Shown piece after piece: positions 17,943-25,738 of a stretch of 31,731 bases of DNA; the stretch's first letter is position 1, and each line of letters begins with the position of its first letter. Made by a program: the position numbers and the translations under genes. This DNA comes from Sergeia podlipaevii (taxonomy: Eukaryota > Euglenozoa > Kinetoplastea > Trypanosomatida > Trypanosomatidae), in NCBI GenBank assembly GCA_030849805.1, contig JASANZ010001999.1, positions 1 through 31,731 on the forward strand. Direction: 5' to 3'. The notes beneath the pieces are model-generated. The model ran no database searches. It saw only the letters and a list, made by a program, of their open reading frames with translations, and had not been told where the DNA came from.

Positions 17943-20900
17943 TCACGCCGTCGGCTTCGACCCAGTCGCCAATTTTCGGACCATTGGCGGCGCATCAGGG
18001 TCAGCGGCAAAGTGTGCCTGGAGTGAAAGTATGGTGACACCAGCTGCGCCACCAAGACTCCTTTCTGTTGGAGGCAAACTCGCAGTAGTAGTGTTCATGT
18101 TGGTACGTGCCGCCGCCGCTACCGTTGATGCCTCAGAGGCCATCTCAGCACGATGACCGCGAGACTGAGTGGTGGTAAGCTGCTGTTGCTCACCGCCTGG
18201 AAGTATTGTTTCACGCATCGCACCACCGCCAGGGCCACCATCAGTATTGCTGTCCTCAATACCACCACTACGACTGGCCTCCTCGTATGTGGATAGTACC
18301 AACCTTATGCCTTTTTTCGTGGACAGGAGAGAAGGCGGCGCGTCGGCGATCTCGTCTCGTCGATCCTCCGCTTCTCTCCCATGTACAGAACGTGTATTCT
18401 CTTTCTCTTGCTTCTCACTTCTGAGCCGCGCAGCACCTACGTGACCGCTGCTGTTACTGGCCACCCCGCTGCTTACGTGTCGTTTCCCCCTGCTCCGCCC
18501 TCCCCCTTTGTTCTTTTCACCACCGCCCTTCTCCTCCTCCTCCTCCACAACGTCTGCAGCGCTGCTGTAGATAGCACTTTCCTCCCTCTCAGCGTCCACC
18601 TGGCCATACACCACAGCCTGGGCGGCGGCAGCGTCTCCGCTGATCATTGCCGTCATGTCACTGATAGGATCTGAGGAGAGAAACAATGCGGTCCTCATAC
18701 TGCGGTGACGATGATGGTGGCTGCTCACGCTGCTTCGCTCTCCACCACTACCATCACCACCACTAGCGCGGGCTTGTTCATCCCATAGCAGGCTCTGAAA
18801 ATAATGATGATTATTATGGAGAGGATGGTGCGCGTAGTGAACAGATCTTCGCTTTCCCGAGCGTTGACTGCGATGAGAGCGCCGGTAGGCATGCTGCTGC
18901 TGCTGCTGCTGCTGCTGATGAGGTCGCGTCGAAGGTTTGATTGCGGAGTCGCAGAAGGAGGGAGAGTCGCCGACAGTGCTTGTAGAGCCGGCAGATAGGG
19001 AACTCCTTCCTGCTGCCGCCGCTGCTGCTCCGCAAAGGACAGATGAAAACTGAGGAGCGATGACGCGGAGTGGGGTCCTGTTAGATTCCCCCTCTTGCGC
19101 TTGCTGTTGCTGTTGCTGTTGCTGCCTGTATTGAGACTGAAGGACCAATAGTGCCTGTGTGCTAGCGGCGTTCGCCGTATCTGGTGTGAGGCTGTTGTAG
19201 AAGAGGCTAGGACGACTCCGACGTGGCGCACTCCACGTCCCACCGAGGCTGCCGCTGCCACCGCCCGTGCCGTAGATAGCGTTGAGGGTCAATGGGAAAC
19301 TTGCGGACGCGGGGGATGCGCCTCCAACACCGCCGCTCAAGGGGGTGATGTGGACCGTGCTGCCGGGGCCGCCGTGCACGTTGTGCGTGCTGTACAAGCT
19401 TGACCCCGCGGAGTGCATAAAGGACGTAGAATGCGCGTCTGAGGTAGCACCAGCCCACGCTACACCCGCCGTCAGTGAAGGTTCCATGAGTGTCGCCGGC
19501 GTATGAGGACTGCCAGTCATGCGGCTCAGACTGTCACGGAAGCTCGGGTGCATGAAGAGGGAGCTACTCGCTTCGTTATCATTGACTGCCAGTTGCTGAT
19601 AGTGGGGATGTTGCTGGAAGGGGCCACTCATGTTGTTGTGGCTGTTGTTGATGCTATGAAACATGGGGTTGCTAGAAGCGTACAAGGGGCCTCCGAGGTT
19701 TGCAGCACTCATGCAGACATGGCTACTGCGTAGACTGTCAGCAGCCCCAGAAAGGCTCATGACAGAAATAGAAGAGGGGATATTGGTTTTGACCTGCTGC
19801 TGATTCTGCTGCTGTTGTAAAAGTGCCAGTGCACTACCAATATCGGCTCGCTGACCTCTCAACGCGCCACTGTCTGTCGCCGCGGCGGTGACTAGCGTGG
19901 AGGACTGTGAAGGGACGACTGGTGGCGGAGGAGGTGGTACTGTCGACCAAGGCGAGTTTGCTACCCCCACCGAGCCACGCGATGGCGAGCGATGCGCATC
20001 TAGAGCTGTCACAGAGGCCAGTATTTGCTGTCGGAGTTGCTGTCGCTGCTGGTTAGGAGTGTCAAGATGCTCATCAAGGTGCTCACCACTGCCATCTGCC
20101 GGCGCCACCACTGCCTCACCAACACCACCACCACCACAAACAGCAACAACGGCGGCGGCGGTAGCAGCAGCTTCGCCACTAAGGCTCGCAATACTATGAC
20201 AGAAATACGTACTCGTACCTGCCGCCGCGCCCACGGTGTCGTCGTAGTGCACCGTAGGCGCAGTCGAGGTGGTCGGTGTACCTGCCATTGTGATGATACT
20301 AATCATATTGTTACAACTTGCCGAGTTGTGTGTGGACGCACACGACGATCCTGGCTGTGTGCCGCCTTCGTTTCCAGAGCCAAGCAGCAGCAGCTGCTGC
20401 TGTACCAGTACAGGAACTTGATTAAACACATGTGAGGAGTGATGGGCAGCAGCAAGTACGGCGTTGCTGTTGTTATTGCTACTCGAAAGACTTTGGTGTG
20501 GCTGGTTGGGGTGATAGCAATGATGTGCGCTGAAGGAGGTGGTTCGACTGCCCAGGGTACTGAGCCCACCTGGTGAACCCTCCCTTCCCAGCGTAGTAGG
20601 AGGAGTCCCGATCACAAGGGGTACTGTCCCTGCTGTTGCTGCGAGGCTTGAATTAAGAGTGGGGGAAGCGACAGCGGCAATACCCCGGCGACGATAGTGG
20701 TGGTTGCCACTGACTCCCGCCGCTGCTGGTGACGCGGACACTTCACCTTCACATGTGGCACCGCGCGTGGGCGGGGTCGGGAGAGAGATGGTCGCGGCGG
20801 TTGCGGTAGAGTTGCAGGAAGTCTGCGAGGTGATCCCCTTCGTTGCCGAAACATCAATGTTTGTCAGACTATTCACCGTCGTAGTCGTCGTAGGAGTCGG

Positions 20901-23873
20901 AGCAGTACCGGAGACGCTTCCGCCAACATGGCTGGTGCTTCCTGGAGCCACCGTCGCTGTCCAGCGGCCTGCGCGCCGCGAGGGAAAGTCCTGTGTGCGT
21001 ACCTGTGACCTCACAGATGGAGGCTGAAAGACAACTGGGGTAGTAAAGTTATTGCTGCCATAGCTATCCATAGAATGTGAAGCCCCTCCTCCTCCTCCTG
21101 TGCAACCAGCAGAAGCGGCGCGTACAAGGTGTGCGCCACAAGAAGGGGGTAGAGGAAGAATGACTGCAACAGCCGCGGGCGATGGAATTGGTGAAAGCGG
21201 TGATGCCCCTGTCAAGGTCATCAGGGAATGATCTTCGTCCACTGCTTCTTGTCCTATTCCTCTCCTTTCCTCCTTGCTGTATGGTGCTGCTGCTTTGTCC
21301 ATGGTGCGACCACGATCCTTGCGACCAACACCAGAACTGTCTACAGTGGTCACAGTGGCATTAGTACTGCTGCTGCTCTCTGCTATCCTCTTCATGTGGT
21401 TGTGGTTGTTGCCGTCGCCTCCTAATACCTGCTGCTGCTCCTTCTGCTGTTTCTTCTCAAGGACGCTGAGGGCGAGAAGACACGCGGAGGATACGACGTC
21501 AGACAGCGGTGAATCTACGATGGTCGGCAATTCCGGAGAGGTGGCTATCCACAGAGCCCCAAGGAGGTCAGAGGCATTGTTTTCTAGGGCCAAGCAAGCT
21601 CCCCCTACCGGCACTGCCAGACTGTCTGAGTGTGGCGGAGCAGCGGCGCCAGCGCCGGCAGGCGCAGCAGCACTGGCGACAATCGTGTCGCTCGTACTGT
21701 TACCACTACCGTTGTTGTTTCTACTGGTAGGAAGGCCACCAACTCTCGTATATCGATGATGATGAGGATGAGGATGTTGAGAAGAGAAAAACGAGTATCT
21801 TGCAGCAGCGGAAGAGGAAGAGGCGCCGACACAGTGAGACTGCCCGTATGGATAGAGCAGGTTGCCTGAGGAAGAGAAGGACAAGTCCTCCACTACTGCC
21901 GGCTGCTGCAGTTGCTGAAGTTTTGAGACACATGTGCTCGCCACTTCGTCCTCTTCCGCCCCCGCTTCGCCATCATGTAGAGTTATCAAGTGCGTACCAC
22001 TAGCGGTTATCGCCGTCGTCGCCATCGCCGTGGCATGACTACTACGTGGAAAGACGGATGACGCAACATCTATATCATTTCTATGAGAGTCCTGCAGCTG
22101 AGAAGGAGAAGGAGGAGGAGGGGTCTGAAGGAGGCACACAGGAGTACTAACGGTGGTGTGAGCGTTTGAACACGAAGCTGCCGTCTTCTTCGGTGCAACG
22201 TCGCCGGTCATACTGATGAGGCTGCAACCGCTATTGATGCTGTTGCCATCACCAACGACGACGGCGCCAATGGCTCCTCCTGCTGCTGCTGGGACTAACG
22301 ATGCTCTGCTTTTGTGATTATACCAAGTGATGCTTGTGGTAGTCGTACTACTAGTCGTAGTGGTAGTCGTGGCCGTTAACGCCGTAGTTTTCATCGTTGA
22401 CGTGGGTGCAACCCTAAATCTACTACCAGCAGCAGAGGCGTTCTTTCGGGTGGTGATGCGTGCAAGTGGGTCAGTGCCTCCATCATCATTATGCAAGAGC
22501 GTGCTGCTGGTATTGCTACTTCCGTCAGCGTCGTTGCGATGGAGACGGTGATGACGATGATGATCCCTCCGCAGACCGCTTCTCCCCGCACTGCCTCGCT
22601 TTCCTGATCCAAGAAATATTCCGCTATCATCCCGGGAAGACAAGGTCGCTGTCATGGCCAATCTCCCTTCAAACCGCTGCACCTCGCTGTGCTCCTGGGT
22701 TTGCATCTGGCCACTGCCGCCACTGCCACCACTTCCACTGTCGCTTGGTGCGCTGCTAACATGCAGACTACCCTCCTCACTTTCCTTGGCGCGCCACGCA
22801 AACCGGAAAGGCGAGGTATATACGCTGGTGCTGCTGTTATTACCGCTCTCGGCAAAGAAGTTCTGTCTCCTTGTCGATGGTACTGTCTTTGAGGCATCAT
22901 ATGCTCCAATGCTACAACTGGTAGTGACGGGGACTACGGTGACAGCGGCACTTCCCAAGTTGTGCCGTTGCTGCTGCTGCCGATTTCGCTGCTCCGGTTC
23001 AACGAACGTGTTCAAGCTATGGGGTACAGGAAGGTCACTCCCGGCACTAGGCACAATCATCGTGATATGTTGTGGCTCCAAGTCGACCTGCCTTTCGTGT
23101 TGATCAACTGCAGCGGCTAGTGCTGGAATGGTCGAGACAAAAGTGGTGGCTTGTAATGGTGGTGGTGGCGCTTCGGAAATACCACCACATCCAAGTGTTT
23201 GGTGTTGTTGCTGTTGTTGTTGTTGCTGCTGCTGACGCACGAACTGTAGAAGGCTCGGCGGGGCATCGTCGGCATCAACGGTATCTACAAAGAAGCGTGA
23301 AGAGGCATACTGACGGGTGACAGTGTTGCTATTGTTATTGTTATTAATATTAGTAGTAGTAGTAGTCATGCTATGGGCAGCATCCGCAGCACTACGCTTC
23401 ACTGGAACCTCACCAACAATAGTGGTCTCGTGCTTGCTACAGTTCGTGCTGTTGCTGCTTAGCAGCCCCGCCTCTGCGCTAGGTCGAAGCACTCGCTCTT
23501 CTTCTTCTTCTTCTTCTTCTCCACTTTCGGGCCCTCTTCTTCGGTTTAACAACGCCATACTGTTACTATTGTTGCCCTTTACTTCTCCTGTTGTATTGTG
23601 GGTGGTGGTATTCGTCACTTCTCCGCTTTTCCAACTACCTCCAAAATGTGTTGGGCTCGCCGTTGCCATCGCTGTCGAAGGCGGAGCTGCTACTACTGCT
23701 GCATCGCCATTCGCAGACACATTTTGTTGCTGTTGTTGTTGTTGTTGTTGCAATCTAGCGTGCATCTCATCCACCGTGGAGAGTGATGTAATGGACATCC
23801 AGTCTCCAACCAGCGAGGCCGCTGCTGCGATGGAGAAGGAGCCCGTTGCCGTCGCTCTGCCAGATGATTCCAT
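17943..23873 (-). CDS. Giant low-complexity protein of unknown function
   Basis: A 1976-residue open frame from ATG 23873-23871, with no recognised domain. It is dominated by Ser, Thr, Ala, Gly, Gln, Asn and His. It has polyglutamine runs (near residues 41-50 and 215-225 and several later), Thr-rich stretches, and acidic Glu runs near residue 120 and in the last 250 residues. A basic, Lys/Arg-rich patch follows the second Glu run. The short motif DAPP recurs in similar settings at D203, D1844 and D1960. The N-terminal 40 residues (containing GDWMSITSLSTVDEMHARL) and the last 130 residues look the least degenerate. No membrane segment or signal peptide is seen. The length, composition and uninterrupted frame over 5.9 kb of GC-richer DNA support a real gene. 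A largely disordered protein is inferred; function is unknown. Confidence 0.8.
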   Translation of the reverse strand: MESSGRATATGSFSIAAAASLVGDWMSITSLSTVDEMHARLQQQQQQQQQNVSANGDAAVVAAPPSTAMATASPTHFGGSWKSGEVTNTTTHNTTGEVKGNNSNSMALLNRRRGPESGEEEEEEEERVLRPSAEAGLLSSNSTNCSKHETTIVGEVPVKRSAADAAHSMTTTTTNINNNNNSNTVTRQYASSRFFVDTVDADDAPPSLLQFVRQQQQQQQQQQHQTLGCGGISEAPPPPLQATTFVSTIPALAAAVDQHERQVDLEPQHITMIVPSAGSDLPVPHSLNTFVEPEQRNRQQQQRHNLGSAAVTVVPVTTSCSIGAYDASKTVPSTRRQNFFAESGNNSSTSVYTSPFRFAWRAKESEEGSLHVSSAPSDSGSGGSGGSGQMQTQEHSEVQRFEGRLAMTATLSSRDDSGIFLGSGKRGSAGRSGLRRDHHRHHRLHRNDADGSSNTSSTLLHNDDGGTDPLARITTRKNASAAGSRFRVAPTSTMKTTALTATTTTTTSSTTTTSITWYNHKSRASLVPAAAGGAIGAVVVGDGNSINSGCSLISMTGDVAPKKTAASCSNAHTTVSTPVCLLQTPPPPSPSQLQDSHRNDIDVASSVFPRSSHATAMATTAITASGTHLITLHDGEAGAEEDEVASTCVSKLQQLQQPAVVEDLSFSSSGNLLYPYGQSHCVGASSSSAAARYSFFSSQHPHPHHHRYTRVGGLPTSRNNNGSGNSTSDTIVASAAAPAGAGAAAPPHSDSLAVPVGGACLALENNASDLLGALWIATSPELPTIVDSPLSDVVSSACLLALSVLEKKQQKEQQQVLGGDGNNHNHMKRIAESSSSTNATVTTVDSSGVGRKDRGRTMDKAAAPYSKEERRGIGQEAVDEDHSLMTLTGASPLSPIPSPAAVAVILPLPPSCGAHLVRAASAGCTGGGGGASHSMDSYGSNNFTTPVVFQPPSVRSQVRTQDFPSRRAGRWTATVAPGSTSHVGGSVSGTAPTPTTTTTVNSLTNIDVSATKGITSQTSCNSTATAATISLPTPPTRGATCEGEVSASPAAAGVSGNHHYRRRGIAAVASPTLNSSLAATAGTVPLVIGTPPTTLGREGSPGGLSTLGSRTTSFSAHHCYHPNQPHQSLSSSNNNSNAVLAAAHHSSHVFNQVPVLVQQQLLLLGSGNEGGTQPGSSCASTHNSASCNNMISIITMAGTPTTSTAPTVHYDDTVGAAAGTSTYFCHSIASLSGEAAATAAAVVAVCGGGGVGEAVVAPADGSGEHLDEHLDTPNQQRQQLRQQILASVTALDAHRSPSRGSVGVANSPWSTVPPPPPPVVPSQSSTLVTAAATDSGALRGQRADIGSALALLQQQQNQQQVKTNIPSSISVMSLSGAADSLRSSHVCMSAANLGGPLYASSNPMFHSINNSHNNMSGPFQQHPHYQQLAVNDNEASSSLFMHPSFRDSLSRMTGSPHTPATLMEPSLTAGVAWAGATSDAHSTSFMHSAGSSLYSTHNVHGGPGSTVHITPLSGGVGGASPASASFPLTLNAIYGTGGGSGSLGGTWSAPRRSRPSLFYNSLTPDTANAASTQALLVLQSQYRQQQQQQQQAQEGESNRTPLRVIAPQFSSVLCGAAAAAAGRSSLSAGSTSTVGDSPSFCDSAIKPSTRPHQQQQQQQQHAYRRSHRSQRSGKRRSVHYAHHPLHNNHHYFQSLLWDEQARASGGDGSGGERSSVSSHHHRHRSMRTALFLSSDPISDMTAMISGDAAAAQAVVYGQVDAEREESAIYSSAADVVEEEEEKGGGEKNKGGGRSRGKRHVSSGVASNSSGHVGAARLRSEKQEKENTRSVHGREAEDRRDEIADAPPSLLSTKKGIRLVLSTYEEASRSGGIEDSNTDGGPGGGAMRETILPGGEQQQLTTTQSRGHRAEMASEASTVAAAARTNMNTTTASLPPTERSLGGAAGVTILSLQAHFAADPDAPPMVRKLATGSKPTA

Positions 23874-23903
23874 GTATATATATATATATGGATAACTGAT
23901 TCT

Positions 23904-24360
23904 ATCTCTTCCTCGCTTTTGCTATTTTCTTTTTTCTTTCTTTCCTTCTGTAGAACTGCTGATATATATAGATAGATATCACGACACACTAAGCAAACGG
24001 GCAACCACTACCACCACGTAGTTTTTTTCCCCTCTTCTTCTTCTTTCTCTAAAGGAGAGGGTGAAGAATGTACTCAACCCCCCCTCTATTCTTCAAATGA
24101 TATCCCTCTATCGTTCTCTCTCTCTCTCTCTTTNATCTCTTCCTCGCTTTTGCTATTTTTTTTTCTTTCTTTCCTTCTGTAGAACTGCTGATATATATAG
24201 ATAGATATCACGACACACTAAGCAAACGGGCAACCACTACCACCACGTAGTTTTTCCCCTCCTCCTCTTCTTTCTCTAAAGGAGAGGGTGAAGAATGTAC
24301 TCAACCCCCGAACTATTCTTCAAATGATATCCCTCTATCGTTCTCTCTCTCTCTCTCTTT
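23904..24360. repeat. Direct duplication of about 230 bp around an undetermined base
   Basis: Positions 23904-24133 and 24135-24360 are nearly identical in order and content. Each starts ATCTCTTCCTCGC and ends in a TC run, and a single n at 24134 sits exactly between them. Differences are limited to homopolymer lengths, a TCT/TCC variation and one short substitution (CCCCTCT versus CCGAACT). This is either a true tandem duplication of a splice-acceptor region or two overlapping contig ends or alleles joined in assembly. Confidence 0.9.
24049..24073 (-). promoter_or_regulatory. Putative spliced-leader acceptor for the giant low-complexity gene (copy 1)
   Basis: On the minus strand the tract TTCTTCACCCTCTCCTTT ends in AG at 24050-24049, a strong polypyrimidine-AG signal. 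It would give a leader of about 176 nt. The same signal recurs in the second copy of the local duplication, with AG at 24277-24276. Confidence 0.5.
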
Positions 24361-25008
24361 TTTTTTTATTAAAAAAAAAAAACAATAATAATTATAATAT
24401 GTGCTTTTTTTAGTTAACGACAACAGTACAAGCGCAAGAAAACAAACAACAATAATAATAATAATAAATAATAGCAGAGAAAAAAAAAGCAACAACCACA
24501 GCAAACACACACTCACCTACACACAAACACACACACACACACAAAAAAAAAAAAAGAAGCGTCAAGTTATGATATACCGAAAAAAATAACCCTTCCGACT
24601 TTCTAAAAAGAGAGACAGACAGGGAAAGGGCAAAGAAAAAAGAGAGTTTCAAATTGCACCAAAAAAAAAAGTAGAACAAATTTCCCTTAATGATAAGAAG
24701 ATTTATTTTGGAAAAAGAAATAAAGAAATAAAAGGAAGCAAAACGTGTGTATAAAATAATAATAATAATAATAATACAAGGTATATATAAATTTATGTAT
24801 ATAGGAAAAAAACAACTAAAGTTTAGGAGGTTCAACCAGTAGACAAAAAGCAAGTAGAAAAACAGACAAACAAACAAACAGACTAAATAATAGCAAAAAT
24901 AAAAGTAAATAATAATATTAATAATAATAATAAGACCTATCTTCCTTGTATTTACTTTACAATATATAAACTGCTTTTATATCTAACCAAGCAACAGCCA
25001 GGATTATC

Positions 25009-25074
25009 AGTAGTAGTAGTAGTAGTAGTAGTAGCGGGGGAACAACAACAACAACAACAAAAAGAAGAAGAAGA
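25009..25074. repeat. Compound trinucleotide repeat (AGT, then CAA, then AAG)
   Basis: Nearly perfect AGT units (25009-25034), then a G run, then CAA units (about 25042-25060) and AAG units (about 25062-25074). Several different trinucleotide arrays in 70 bp point to strong slippage activity. Confidence 0.8.
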
Positions 25075-25591
25075 ATAGATCGAGTAAAGCTATTGCACTC
25101 TCTCACCTTCTCACTCGCTCGTGTGAGAGGACTTGTCTTCTAAATATTGTGTTTGTTTTCCCTTTTAAATGTTTCCCTTTTAGAAAAATTGTGTTGAAGA
25201 CAAAAGTGTTGTTTTTTTTTGATGTGCTTTCAAAGCGAAAGGTATAGAATGTTAAATTATTCCGCCCTACAGCGCTAGAAAAACAAAAAAATAGATTTTA
25301 AAAAACACCCAAACCAAATATATACATATGTATGCGAGAGAAAAAAAAAAAAGAAAAGAATATTGTGAAGATAAAAAAAGAAATATATATTTTTTCTCTT
25401 TGCAAGGTGAAGAAAAGAGAGAAAACACAGCAATACACCCATTTTCCGAAAAAAAAAAAAAGGTGTGAAAGGCTCCGAGAAGGAAATAATGACTGCATGA
25501 AGAGAAATGTAAATATTCATCTTCTGTCTCCTTTTGTGTTCGTTGTGCAAAGCTTTAAACTAGCTCTATCTTTCGCAACTTATGTATATAT

Positions 25592-25628
25592 GCACACACA
25601 CACACACACACACACACGCGCGCGCGCG
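25592..25628. repeat. (CA)n followed by (CG)n
   Basis: About 12 CA units change directly into about 6 CG units, all alternating purine-pyrimidine over 37 bp. Such sequence is prone to left-handed (Z) DNA. It lies about 110 bp beyond the TRAPPC13-like stop codon, probably within the 3' UTR. Confidence 0.85.
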
Positions 25629-25738
25629 ATACCATTCCTCATATCCTCTTCTTTCTTGAAATACTGCGGCTGCCCATGAAGGCACGAGAAGAGAAAAAAA
25701 AAAAAAAAGAAACAAGGAAAGGTGCATGTCATGCGCCT

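Larger units (their letters stand above)
23874..25738. other. Spacer of 1.9 kb, no gene seen
   Basis: It includes the 230-bp duplication, then AT-rich sequence with AAT, AGT, CAA and AAG trinucleotide runs and a CA/CG array. It presumably contains the 3' UTR of the TRAPPC13-like gene at its right end. No RNA gene recognised. Confidence 0.65.

Noticed and set aside
23317..23895. 192-codon plus-strand open frame with hydrophobic leucine/valine runs opposite the giant low-complexity gene
   Set aside because: Its Leu, Val and Ser runs are the antisense reading of Asn/Thr, Gln and Glu repeats. No independent support.
24828..24845. tRNA B-box-like GGTTCAACC
   Set aside because: It lacks the closing CC of the B box. 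No paired arms or GC-rich stems surround it.
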